Shown here piece by piece: positions 6,431 through 13,356 of a stretch of DNA of 37,970 nt. Numbering within the stretch: the first letter of the stretch is position 1; each line of letters opens with the position of its first letter. The notes below the pieces were generated by a model. That model was not told the origin of the DNA, did no database searches, and saw nothing but the letters and a program-made list of their open reading frames with translations. The position numbers and the translations under genes were made by a program. Origin of the DNA: a virus; IMG/VR virus record IMGVR_UViG_3300011987_000007, positions 1-37,970 of that record; one strand, given 5' to 3'.

Positions 6431-7564
6431 GTGGCATCATCCCAGTCACGACTCCGCGCCAACGGGACCATTGCACACCGTGTCGTCTACAGGTCCAAGG
6501 GCAGGCAGCGGGTCGAGACGTTCGACACGAAGAGCAACGCCGAGGCGTTCCTGAAGTCGATCAAGACCAGCGGACTGGCCGACGCGCTCGAGCTACTCGC
6601 CGCGAAGGACGCCTCCGCGATCGAGGTGATGACCGTCGCCGACTGGATCGACCACCACATCAACCTGCTGCCCAACGTCACCAACGGCACGCGCTCGGTC
6701 TACCACTCGTACAACGCCCGCGACATCCGCCCGAACCTCATCGGCAAGATGCCCGTCGACCAACTCAACCGCCGCACCGTCGAAGCGTGGGTGCTCTACC
6801 TCCACCGGGAGCGGCACCTGTCCGGCAAGTCGATCAAGAACCGGCAGGCGATCCTCTCCGCGGCGATGACCCGCGCCGTCCGCGACGACATCCGGGAATC
6901 CAACCCGGCTGAGGGCGTGCGCCCGCCAACGACACCGAAGCTCGCGAAGGTGTACCTGTCCGCATCCGAGTTCGCAGCACTGCGCGACGAGATCCCGTTC
7001 TACTACCGCCCGCTGATCGGCGTCCTGTACGGCACCGGAATGCGCTGGTCCGAGGCGACCGCCGTGCACGTCAGTGACGTTGACCTCGCGAGCGACCCGC
7101 CCACGATTCACGTCGGCTGGTCGTGGAAGCACCACCACGGCGGCAAGCCAGCCCTCGGCCCACCGAAGTCTGAGGCCGGCGACCGCACGATCTCGCTCCC
7201 GCCGCAGCTCGTCACGATGCTCGCCCGACTGGTCGACGGTCGCCAGCCCGACGACTTCGTGTTCGTCAACCACCAGGGTCACCCGGTTCGGGCGAACACC
7301 TTCCAGCGCATCTGGGCCGGCGCCGTGTCACGCTCCGAGAAGATCACCCGCAAGCACCCCAGAATCCACGATCTACGCCATTCCCACGCAAGCGCTCTGA
7401 TCAAGCTGGGCGTACCGCTGAACATCGTCCAGCGTCGGCTCGGGCACGAGAAGATCTCGACGACGCTCGACACGTACGGGCACCTGGCCGAGGACAGCCT
7501 GTCCGTCGCCGCACAGGCCGCCGCGATCTCACTGACGGACGCGTTCCCAGAGCTGGAGCCCTAG
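6431..7564 (+). CDS. int: Tyrosine integrase
   Basis: 377 residues from GTG 6431, chosen for the AGGGGGGA ribosome site 6 bases upstream; the longer frame (ATG 6371, or back to 6290) would run through attP. The N-terminal 60 residues resemble an AP2/arm-binding type domain, about 65-160 the SAM-like core-binding domain, and about 175-370 the catalytic domain. Catalytic residues visible are Arg205 (GMRWSEA), His313 and Arg316 (HDLRHSH), His339 (RLGHEKI) and the nucleophile Tyr349 (LDTYGHL). It would recombine attP with a host tRNA-Ser gene. The C-terminal coding end overlaps the leftward gene 7529-7720 by 36 bases. Confidence 0.93.
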   Translation: MASSQSRLRANGTIAHRVVYRSKGRQRVETFDTKSNAEAFLKSIKTSGLADALELLAAKDASAIEVMTVADWIDHHINLLPNVTNGTRSVYHSYNARDIRPNLIGKMPVDQLNRRTVEAWVLYLHRERHLSGKSIKNRQAILSAAMTRAVRDDIRESNPAEGVRPPTTPKLAKVYLSASEFAALRDEIPFYYRPLIGVLYGTGMRWSEATAVHVSDVDLASDPPTIHVGWSWKHHHGGKPALGPPKSEAGDRTISLPPQLVTMLARLVDGRQPDDFVFVNHQGHPVRANTFQRIWAGAVSRSEKITRKHPRIHDLRHSHASALIKLGVPLNIVQRRLGHEKISTTLDTYGHLAEDSLSVAAQAAAISLTDAFPELEP

Positions 7565-7720
7565 GCACATCACGCAGATGGCGATGACGGCGGACATGGT
7601 CGCGTTGACACGCATGGCGTGTTGCCGCGAGTGGACGCGCCGCACGCCCTCGGCCACGCCCTCGTGGTACGTGCGGTGATCGGGCAGACGGCTGACGTGG
7701 GTTGTCGTTTGGGTGGACAT
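7529..7720 (-). CDS. Small membrane protein downstream of the repressor
   Basis: 63 residues leftward from ATG 7720, with a basic His/Arg-rich N-terminal half and a C-terminal hydrophobic segment (MSAVIAICVMCLGLQLW). It begins 16 bases after the repressor stop and overlaps the 3' end of integrase on the opposite strand. Co-transcription with the repressor suggests a lysogeny-expressed membrane protein, with superinfection exclusion one possibility. A TTG start at 7756 would overlap the repressor and is less likely. Confidence 0.5.
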   Translation of the reverse strand: MSTQTTTHVSRLPDHRTYHEGVAEGVRRVHSRQHAMRVNATMSAVIAICVMCLGLQLWERVRQ

Positions 7721-7736
7721 GCGCGGAAGGTACCGG

Positions 7737-8123
7737 TTAGGCACCTTCTGCGACAACTCGACGCCGGGACGCGAGTTCGTCTAGGAGCTCGTCCTGCGTG
7801 GCCCGCTCCAACGTGACGTTCGTCCGGTCACGGACAACCGGAGTAGCGCCGGGCGGGCCGTCCTGACGCCCGTCGAGAATCGCGTGCGCCCAACCCTCGG
7901 GCCAGCCGAGCGCATCCTCGACCGCGAAGATCACCCGATCCCCCACCACGTCACCGGCTTCGAGCATCCCCAACGTCTTCGGACTGATCCCTGTCACGTC
8001 ATGCCACGCCCCGTTGAGCGTCTCGTACCCAGCCCTCCTGCGGGCGCGCTTCACAGCGAGCCCGAGGCGCTGGCGGTCGGCAAGGTTCGGCACGACGCGA
8101 CGATACCGAGGGGAAGCGAACAT
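7737..8123 (-). CDS. Immunity repressor-like HTH protein
   Basis: 128 residues leftward, divergent from the excisionase-like gene. Residues about 18-70 look like an XRE-type helix-turn-helix (RLGLAVKRARRRAGY ... TGISPKTLGMLEAGDVVGDRV); the rest is a short acidic/helical C-terminus without a peptidase motif, so RecA-stimulated self-cleavage is not evident. Position and orientation fit the phage repressor that maintains lysogeny. The ATG at 8123 lacks a clear ribosome site; a GTG further in (before PNLADRQRLG) is an alternative start. Likely autoregulated through the palindromes at 8131-8151 and 8176-8206. Confidence 0.75.
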   Translation of the reverse strand: MFASPRYRRVVPNLADRQRLGLAVKRARRRAGYETLNGAWHDVTGISPKTLGMLEAGDVVGDRVIFAVEDALGWPEGWAHAILDGRQDGPPGATPVVRDRTNVTLERATQDELLDELASRRRVVAEGA

Positions 8124-8221
8124 ACGCAACAGGGGGTGAACGGGACCCCCTAGATACCGACACGCCGAGAAACTTCCGATTGCTACTACCGAACGGAGGC
8201 AATCGGTGGTCTAATCGGCTC
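8124..8221. promoter_or_regulatory. Divergent promoter/operator region between repressor and Xis
   Basis: The region contains two perfect inverted repeats: AGGGGGT-N7-ACCCCCT (8131-8151) and CCGATTGC-N15-GCAATCGG (8176-8206). TCTAAT at 8210-8215 is a good -10 for the rightward gene and would place the transcript start at or next to the ATG at 8222, implying leaderless mRNA. On the other strand TATCTA (8152-8157) could be a -10 for the repressor. -35 elements are not clear. Confidence 0.6.
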
Positions 8222-8467
8222 ATGCCTACGGATCACTACGCATCGCCTCCGCCGACACGCAGCGAACGGGAAGCAGCCGAGCACCTCGGCGTCACCCGAT
8301 TCTGGCTCGCGAACCAGGCCCGCGCGGGTCGAGTCCCTTTCATCCAGCTCGGGCGCTACCGGCGGTACGGCGAGGAGCACCTCGCCAAGATCATCGCCGA
8401 CCACACGGTCAACCCCGAGAGTTTGGGCAGGTCGGCCCGCAGCCGTAAGCGCAAGGCCGCCGCATGA
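8222..8467 (+). CDS. Excisionase-like / MerR-type HTH DNA-binding protein
   Basis: 81 residues from ATG 8222. Residues about 14-60 match the winged-helix excisionase pattern (SEREAAEHLGVTRFWLANQ ... RVPFIQLGRYRRYGEEHL), and the C-terminus is strongly basic. As first gene of the rightward early operon, divergent from the repressor, it could act as Xis and/or a Cro-like regulator. There is no ribosome site at the usual spacing (GGAGG is 22 bases away), in line with a leaderless start from the TCTAAT -10. Confidence 0.75.
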   Translation: MPTDHYASPPPTRSEREAAEHLGVTRFWLANQARAGRVPFIQLGRYRRYGEEHLAKIIADHTVNPESLGRSARSRKRKAAA

Positions 8468-8724
8468 GCGCCTTCGTCTACACGTTCCGCGCCGCGGACG
8501 GCACCGCGCTCTACGTCGGTTACACGTACCACCCGAAGAGCCGAATCCAAGACCACCACCGCAAGCCGTGGTGGCCCGTCGTGGCTGACGTCCAGGTCAT
8601 CGAGTACCCCGACTGGCGCGACGCGAAGGCAACCGAGCGCTCGACCATCGAAGCGCTGCAACCGATCCACAACATCGTGTTCACCGAACGCTGGCAGTAC
8701 GCGCCCCGGCGGGTCGCGGCATGA
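8464..8724 (+). CDS. Small GIY-YIG-type nuclease domain protein
   Basis: 86 residues; its ATG overlaps the upstream stop. The N-terminus FVYTFRAADGTALYVGYT corresponds to the GIY ... YIG strands, followed by a helix with Arg27 (HPKSRIQDHH) and a Glu (ATERSTIEAL) at about the family positions, ending with Asn-containing PIHNIVF. It is the minimal domain without a DNA-binding extension, so either a small structure-specific nuclease or a degenerate homing-type element. Overlaps the micro-ORF at 8721. Confidence 0.75.
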   Translation: MSAFVYTFRAADGTALYVGYTYHPKSRIQDHHRKPWWPVVADVQVIEYPDWRDAKATERSTIEALQPIHNIVFTERWQYAPRRVAA

Positions 8725-8753
8725 CCGCGAACTGCTGGTGGTGGTGGCGATGA
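8721..8753 (+). CDS. Trp-rich micro-ORF, 10 residues (MTANCWWWWR)
   Basis: Ten codons encoding MTANCWWWWR. The ATG overlaps the stop of the GIY-YIG gene (ATGA 8721-8724) and the TGA overlaps the ATG of the next gene (ATGA 8750-8753), so it fits the ribosome hand-over chain of this operon exactly. It resembles the 11-residue frame at 5259-5294. The run of four UGG codons just before a coupled start suggests a leader whose translation rate could tune the next gene; a functional peptide is the alternative. Confidence 0.5.
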   Translation: MTANCWWWWR

Positions 8754-9019
8754 TCGCCGTCGACGGGACCGTCCACAACGCCTCGACGTACGCCCACCGG
8801 GGTTGCCGGTGTGACGTGTGTCGTGCAGCCCACGCGGCGCGCATGGCGACGCGGCGGGCCACCCTGCGCAGGTGGGTCGCCGCCCACGGGTTGCCTGACC
8901 ACGTCGAGCACGGCCCGTCTGCCTACAACAACTGGGGCTGCCGGTGCAACGCCTGCCGTGCCGGCAACGCGGCTGCTGGGTTCGCGTCGTATCACGCCCG
9001 TAAGCGGGCAGCCGCATGA
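8750..9019 (+). CDS. Zinc-binding-type protein with duplicated GCRCxxCRA motif
   Basis: 89 residues from ATG 8750, chosen for the overlap with the micro-ORF stop; an in-frame GTG at 8738 lies inside that ORF. Two similar halves each carry a His-X-X-Ser-X-Tyr segment and a Cys cluster: HNASTYAHRGCRCDVCRAAH (about 9-28) and the later HGPSAYNNWGCRCNACRAGN (about 54-73). Each half has three Cys and nearby His, fitting metal binding. Such repeats occur in small actinophage proteins of unknown role, possibly DNA-binding. Confidence 0.7.
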   Translation: MIAVDGTVHNASTYAHRGCRCDVCRAAHAARMATRRATLRRWVAAHGLPDHVEHGPSAYNNWGCRCNACRAGNAAAGFASYHARKRAAA

Positions 9020-9144
9020 GCGCCTGGTGGGCGATGCCGTGGTGGGTCCCCACGCTGTGCATCGCGATTCTGGCGGCCCTGGTTGTTGGCGCGGTGGGCA
9101 TCAGCCGCGATATCCGCCGCGACCTCCGCGACCCGCCTCCCTGA
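9016..9144 (+). CDS. Single-pass membrane protein, 42 residues
   Basis: An ATGA overlap with the upstream gene sets the start. It encodes a Trp-rich N-terminus (SAWWAMPWW), one hydrophobic segment (about 11-29) and a charged C-terminus (SRDIRRDLRDPPP). No family recognised. It would sit in the inner membrane with a short basic/acidic tail. Confidence 0.6.
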   Translation: MSAWWAMPWWVPTLCIAILAALVVGAVGISRDIRRDLRDPPP

Positions 9145-9280
9145 CCTCGGGACGGCGTTGCGTGAGCCCACGGCAGGGCACCCCGCCGTCTCGAGCAAGC
9201 CACACCACACAACAAGCAACGCGGCGCACCTCATCCCCGTAAGAGAAAGGCACGCCGCGTCAACCGAGAGGAAGTATCGC
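9145..9280 (+). promoter_or_regulatory. Intergenic region with inverted repeat before 9281
   Basis: 136 bases without a gene. It contains ACGCGGCG (9219-9226) and CGCCGCGT (9253-9260), an inverted repeat with a 26-base spacer, and a good ribosome site GAGAGGAAG just before the ATG at 9281. It is one of the few gaps in the early operon, so a promoter, processing site or weak terminator is possible; I see no convincing -35/-10 pair. Confidence 0.35.
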
Positions 9281-9592
9281 ATGAACCCGTCCGAGCTCCC
9301 GCGGCTGATCGCCGACGCGTTCGCGCGCTCGACGCCGTATGCCGTCGAGGCTGAATCCGACCTGTACGCCGAGAACAGCGCGGGCGCCGCCTACGCCGAG
9401 CCGATCGACCTCGGGCCGCTGATCGAGAAGCTGCGCGCCGGTGGCGTCGACGTCCAGGTCGCCCGCATCGAGTCGTCCGGGCCGCGCACCGTCGAGTGCC
9501 CAGAATGCTTCGAGCAGGAGACGATCCTGCGCCCGTCAGCGCACCCGGGCCACGTCATTCTCAGCTGCGGGCATACGGCGGTTGCGTCATGA
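9281..9592 (+). CDS. Zinc-ribbon-type hypothetical protein
   Basis: 103 residues from ATG 9281 with a strong GAGAGGAAG ribosome site. The C-terminal third carries CPEC at about residues 72-75 and CGH at about 96-98, a zinc-ribbon-like arrangement. The N-terminal part is acidic and helical. Function unknown. Its stop overlaps the start of the HNH-AP2 gene. Confidence 0.6.
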   Translation: MNPSELPRLIADAFARSTPYAVEAESDLYAENSAGAAYAEPIDLGPLIEKLRAGGVDVQVARIESSGPRTVECPECFEQETILRPSAHPGHVILSCGHTAVAS

Positions 9593-10077
9593 CGCGCGAG
9601 ATACCTCTGTCACGTGGACTCGTCGCGCTGATTGACGACGCCGATTACGACACGGTCGTTTCGGTTGGCAAGTGGTCCGCGAAAGAGAGCCGCGGCAGGT
9701 TCTATGGTCGCCGCCGAATCCCCACCCCCCGCGGCGAGAAGCAGCGGAGCATCTTGATGCACACGTTCATCACTGGCTGGGGTTTCGTTGACCACATAAA
9801 CGGCGACGGCCTCGATAACCGCAGAGAGAACCTGCGGCCCGCGACCGTTGCGACAAACCTGATGAACCGCGGCGTGCAGTCGAACAACACCTCAGGGTTC
9901 AAGGGGGTTACCCGCCGCGACTCGAAGTGGCGAGCGCAGATAAGTACGAAGGATAACTATTTCCATCTTGGAATTTTCGCCACACCGGAGGATGCCGCGC
10001 GCGCGTATGACGCCGCTGCCGCCGAACTCTTTGGCGAATTCGCTTGGCCCAACTTTCCGAAGGAGATCAGCGCATGA
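9589..10077 (+). CDS. HNH homing endonuclease with AP2 DNA-binding domain
   Basis: 162 residues. The central region has the HNH core (HTFITGW, VDHINGDGLDNRRENLRP) with the usual His-Asn-Asn/His catalytic pattern; the C-terminal 55 residues form an AP2 domain (NNTSGFKGVTRRDSKWRAQI and HLGIFATPEDAARAYDAAA). This is the classic free-standing HNH-AP2 homing endonuclease that cuts an unoccupied allele to spread itself. Its codons use more A/T at third positions (ATA, AAT, TTT) than the neighbours, suggesting later arrival. It is nevertheless stitched into the operon by 4-base overlaps on both sides. Confidence 0.85.
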   Translation: MTREIPLSRGLVALIDDADYDTVVSVGKWSAKESRGRFYGRRRIPTPRGEKQRSILMHTFITGWGFVDHINGDGLDNRRENLRPATVATNLMNRGVQSNNTSGFKGVTRRDSKWRAQISTKDNYFHLGIFATPEDAARAYDAAAAELFGEFAWPNFPKEISA

Positions 10078-10271
10078 CGCTCGACGAGGCGCGCGCACGC
10101 ATCGGCGACGGAGTCGTCTACGCCCGGCCTTACGGGGCACGGGAAACGGGTGTCATCACGAAGGTCGGCATTCTCTCGGTGTACGTCCGCTATGGCGGCG
10201 ACGCCTACAGCAGGCTCACGGCCGCCGCCGACCTGACGTTCGCCCCACCGACGCCGGACGGTGCGGCATGA
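10074..10271 (+). CDS. Small beta-rich hypothetical protein
   Basis: 65 residues; ATGA overlaps on both sides. The pattern GDGVVYARPYGARETGVI ... GILSVYVRYGGDAYSRLT resembles a small SH3-like beta-barrel of the type annotated as DUF-type phage proteins. The function is unknown. Confidence 0.6.
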   Translation: MTLDEARARIGDGVVYARPYGARETGVITKVGILSVYVRYGGDAYSRLTAAADLTFAPPTPDGAA

Positions 10272-11122
10272 CCGCCTCCGATCTGACCGTCTATGGCAAG
10301 CGCACCGGGTCTCTTTGGGACCGCCGGATCGGTGGCCGGTACGAGCTGACGGCAATCGGCGACACCGGCGGGACTGGCATGTGGGTGATGCTGCGACGGG
10401 TCGACGGGGGACACGAGCTTGCGATGTCGGTGCATAACCTGGGCGTCAACTACGTGTGCGTCCCGGAGAAGGCTGAACCCGCCGACGACGAGGCCGACTA
10501 CGGTCCCTCAGGCCCACAGGAACGCGGCCCGTTCGAGACGGAATGCCGGAAGTGTGGCCGACTCGCGTTCGAGCACGCGCAGGGCAAGACCAGCATCTAC
10601 GGGGTCTGCCCGCCCGCACTGCCCGCGCGGATCGGTGCGTGGGAGATCGACTCCCCGCCAGCCGTGGCCGAGCCGATCAAACCGTCCGACGTCCGCGACG
10701 GTGACCTTCTGACACTGGCCCGCATGGACGAGTGGGGTCAGGTCTGGACGACGCCTGATGCGCTCGTACAGATGCTCGGTGGTCGTGTGTGGATCGTGAC
10801 CGAGGGCGGGCGGTTCAAGCATCCGGTGTCAGTTGGTGAGGACTGGCTGGATGGACTCTCGGTGTCGTCTCGGAAGCCTGCCCCGGCCCCGTCGCTGCCG
10901 TGGGAGGAGCACCCCGACGCGTTCTGGCAGCGCGAAGACGGTATCGAGGCCTACCAGTCAAGAGCCCTCGATTCATCGGATGAGCCCGCCGAATGGCAGC
11001 GCGTCGCGGTCATCCCGTGGGACCTCATCGAGAACCTGCGCCGTAGCGAGCGCGCCACCACCGGCGACACACCCATCTTGGTCCAGGCCATCCTCGACGC
11101 CGCGGCCGGGGCGACGTCGTGA
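10268..11122 (+). CDS. Hypothetical protein with a Cys cluster
   Basis: 284 residues, the largest unknown of the early operon. Residues about 1-65 are beta-rich (a barrel-like start YGKRTGSLWDRRIGGRYEL); about 85-115 carry CRKCGRLAFEH and a later Cys (VCPPAL), a plausible zinc site; the C-terminal 140 residues are acidic and Trp-containing with no motif I recognise. It may be a fusion of small modules. Linked by ATGA/GTGA overlaps to both neighbours. Confidence 0.6.
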   Translation: MTASDLTVYGKRTGSLWDRRIGGRYELTAIGDTGGTGMWVMLRRVDGGHELAMSVHNLGVNYVCVPEKAEPADDEADYGPSGPQERGPFETECRKCGRLAFEHAQGKTSIYGVCPPALPARIGAWEIDSPPAVAEPIKPSDVRDGDLLTLARMDEWGQVWTTPDALVQMLGGRVWIVTEGGRFKHPVSVGEDWLDGLSVSSRKPAPAPSLPWEEHPDAFWQREDGIEAYQSRALDSSDEPAEWQRVAVIPWDLIENLRRSERATTGDTPILVQAILDAAAGATS

Positions 11123-11358
11123 GCCTTCACGCATACCGCGAAAGCCTGCGGATCGACGCCGACTCGTTCTCCGCGCTGATCATGGCCGCGTACCGCAAGG
11201 CCGACACGGCGAACGAAGCGAAACTGCGTGCCGCGTGGCCCGAGCTGTGCGTCGAGATGCAGTACCGGTATTGGAGCGCGGGCGGTCTGATGCCCGGCGA
11301 GGATGGCTACGACCCAGCCGGCGACGACAACCTGACCAGCGACGAGGCGACGTCGTGA
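11119..11358 (+). CDS. Small hypothetical protein
   Basis: 79 residues from a GTG overlapping the upstream stop. Helical N-terminal 45 residues (ADSFSALIMAAYRKADTANEAKL) and an acidic tail. No family recognised; the 4-base overlaps with both neighbours support it as a gene. Confidence 0.55.
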   Translation: MSLHAYRESLRIDADSFSALIMAAYRKADTANEAKLRAAWPELCVEMQYRYWSAGGLMPGEDGYDPAGDDNLTSDEATS

Positions 11359-11531
11359 CCGCCGGGCTGGGTCTAGCGATCTGCGTCGGCGTCTTCTTCG
11401 CCACGATGGCCGCGATGGTCGTCGTCGATGTCGTCCTCCACTGGTGGCGGCAGGGCGGTCACACCGTCGATGCCGCGCAGGATGCGGCCGCGGACGCCGA
11501 ACTCCGGGAAATGATCGAGGGTCCGCGATGA
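11355..11531 (+). CDS. Small single-pass membrane protein
   Basis: 58 residues from GTG 11355 overlapping the upstream stop (GTGA). One hydrophobic segment (about 3-28, GLAICVGVFFATMAAMVVV) followed by a charged helix (AQDAAADAELREMIEG). The topology is N-out/C-in or the reverse; function unknown. Confidence 0.55.
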   Translation: MTAGLGLAICVGVFFATMAAMVVVDVVLHWWRQGGHTVDAAQDAAADAELREMIEGPR

Positions 11532-11797
11532 GTGGCCTGAAGCTTCTGTGGTGGGAGACATGCGAGGCCAGCTGGAACAAGCCGCGTCGGCCCACCGGCT
11601 CCATGTGGTTCGGCAAGACGGTCGGCATGATGTCGCGCGTGTTCGTCCTCTGGTTCGCCGCTATCAAGCTCACCCCCGACGCTGGCTGGATCTACCACGT
11701 CTTGGCCTGGTGGGGCGGCATCGAGATCTTCTGGTGGGCCGCGTCGCTGCTGGCCCTGGTCGCCTACGCCATCAGCAAAGCCGGTGACGACAGATGA
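11528..11797 (+). CDS. Small membrane protein, two segments
   Basis: 89 residues; starts within an ATGA overlap. Trp-rich (10 Trp), with hydrophobic segments at about 36-55 and 63-83 and a basic N-terminus (ASWNKPRRPTGS). It follows another membrane protein, so the pair may act together in the host membrane. No family recognised. Confidence 0.55.
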   Translation: MSGLKLLWWETCEASWNKPRRPTGSMWFGKTVGMMSRVFVLWFAAIKLTPDAGWIYHVLAWWGGIEIFWWAASLLALVAYAISKAGDDR

Positions 11798-12039
11798 GCC
11801 CCGTCGCGTGGATGGAGCATCTCACGCCGGGTAACTGCGTGCTCTGTAACGAACCTCGGCTCACGCATGACGACGCGGCCTGCGCCCGGTTCACCACCGA
11901 CGACGAGCTGTGCGACGTCTGCGAGGGATCGGGAATCCTCGGCAACGTCCGCAGATCCGACTTCGACGGCCGGAAGTGCTCGGCGTGCGCGGGTGCCGGC
12001 TACGTCGAATCGTCAAGCCAGGCAGGGGAACCGGCATGA
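11794..12039 (+). CDS. Cys-rich protein with DnaJ-type zinc motif
   Basis: 81 residues. CVLC near 15-18 plus His/Cys (HDDAAC) make one possible metal site; CDVCEGSGILG (about 40-50) and CSACAGAGY (about 62-70) are the paired CxxCxGxG repeats of DnaJ central domains. Without a J domain it is probably a stand-alone zinc protein involved in protein or nucleic acid binding. Overlaps both neighbours by 4 bases. Confidence 0.65.
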   Translation: MSPVAWMEHLTPGNCVLCNEPRLTHDDAACARFTTDDELCDVCEGSGILGNVRRSDFDGRKCSACAGAGYVESSSQAGEPA

Positions 12040-12305
12040 GCGACGCCGTATCAACCACTCACGCCAAGTCGGATGGGACGGTCACAGTCACGCTGGCCGC
12101 GGGCCTTTGCGGCGAAGACTGGAAGGCCGCGGTGGACGAGATGCGAGCCACCTACCCGGGCAGGTACATCCACTGGTGGCTCGACGCTGAGGGCCGTGAC
12201 GTGTTCACGTTCGCCGCGGCGGCAGTCGTGGCACCCCTGCCGTGCAGTCTGTGCGCTGCCGGCCAACCGCACGGCCACGGTCACGGTCGCGGGAGCTACG
12301 CATGA
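12036..12305 (+). CDS. Small hypothetical protein with His-rich C-terminus
   Basis: 89 residues starting in an ATGA overlap. The first 65 residues look like an alpha/beta domain (GTVTVTLAAGLCGEDWKAAV ...); the end has CSLC followed by HGHGHGRG, a possible metal site. Function unknown. Confidence 0.55.
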   Translation: MSDAVSTTHAKSDGTVTVTLAAGLCGEDWKAAVDEMRATYPGRYIHWWLDAEGRDVFTFAAAAVVAPLPCSLCAAGQPHGHGHGRGSYA

Positions 12306-12565
12306 GCGAGCCGGTACCGATCCCGAGCGGAATCATCTACTGCTACACGAAGTGCTGGCCGTGCATGTTTGGTAGCCACGACTCGAGCTGGCACACGTGG
12401 GCCGACGAGGATGACATTGCTTACGCCGCTGAGCGACTTCAGCCGGACCCGTCGAAGACTCGCTGTGGCTGCGACTGCTGCGGAACCCCCGGCGTCCCCG
12501 ACGTCGCGGCCCAAGCCGAAGTCCTCGCCGAACTCGCCGCCGAAGCCGACGGGGACGTGCGATGA
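12302..12565 (+). CDS. Cys-rich hypothetical protein
   Basis: 87 residues. CYTKCWPC in the N-terminal part (about 14-21) and CGCDCC at about 55-60 provide seven or so Cys; a His pair near 26-31 could join them. A zinc-stabilised small domain is likely. It lies immediately upstream of the exonuclease gene, overlapping its start by 4 bases. Confidence 0.55.
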   Translation: MSEPVPIPSGIIYCYTKCWPCMFGSHDSSWHTWADEDDIAYAAERLQPDPSKTRCGCDCCGTPGVPDVAAQAEVLAELAAEADGDVR

Positions 12566-13356
12566 GCCTCCTGTTCTCTCCCGGAAACCACACCTACCGC
12601 ATGTCCCGCGTGGCGGGAGAGTCCAAGCGGGACAGGGTTCCTGGCGTTACCGGGCTCATCAAGGCTGGATTGCCGAAGCCTGCCCTCGTCTACTGGTCCG
12701 CGAAGTCGGTTGCCGAGTTCGTCGCTGACGAACCCGAGCAGGTCGGACGGCTCCGGGCGATGGGCCGCGCCCCGATGGTCGCTGCATTGAAAGAGGTTCC
12801 GTGGCAGGCCCGTGATACAGCCGGGGCACGAGGAACTGACGTCCATGCGCTCGCTGAGCGGATCGTCCACGGGCAAGAGGTCGACGTCCCCGAGCACTTG
12901 TTGCCGTACGTCGAGGGCTATGTCGAATGGTTGAACGCGTTCGACGTGCAGCCCGAGATCACTGAGCGCAGCATGGGGAATCGTCAATGGTGGTATGCGG
13001 GCCGCGCCGACTTCCGTGGCACCATCGCAGGCCGCCTCTGCACGGCCGACTGGAAGACGGCCTCGGGCGTGTATGGCGACAACGGGCTGCAGCTCGCGGC
13101 GTATGACCGTTGTGAGTTCTACGTGGACGACGACGACCGCGACACTGAGCACCCGATCGAACCGACCGGATCTCTTGCTGTGGTTCACGTTCAGCCATAC
13201 GAGACACGCCACTACTGGGTCAAGAACCCCGACGACGCGTGGCGATGGTTCCAGCATGTCGCCTACACCGGCCGCAACGCCGACAACATCAAGAACTGTC
13301 TCGGGCCTGCGGAACCGCTGCCCGACAACGACTCAACGACAGAAGGCGCAGCATGA
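12562..13356 (+). CDS. PD-(D/E)XK (Cas4/RecB-type) exonuclease
   Basis: 264 residues. Nuclease motifs: His95 in GTDVHALAE, Glu132/135 ahead of the core, Asp150 in YAGRADF, Asp163-x-Lys165 in CTADWKT, and Gln177 in NGLQLAAYDR, the usual order for RecB/Cas4-like phage exonucleases. With the RecT-like annealer directly downstream (4-base overlap) it forms the two-component recombination pair: it resects double-strand ends so that the annealer can load. The spacing of the motifs is normal, so it is probably active. Confidence 0.87.
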   Translation: MSLLFSPGNHTYRMSRVAGESKRDRVPGVTGLIKAGLPKPALVYWSAKSVAEFVADEPEQVGRLRAMGRAPMVAALKEVPWQARDTAGARGTDVHALAERIVHGQEVDVPEHLLPYVEGYVEWLNAFDVQPEITERSMGNRQWWYAGRADFRGTIAGRLCTADWKTASGVYGDNGLQLAAYDRCEFYVDDDDRDTEHPIEPTGSLAVVHVQPYETRHYWVKNPDDAWRWFQHVAYTGRNADNIKNCLGPAEPLPDNDSTTEGAA

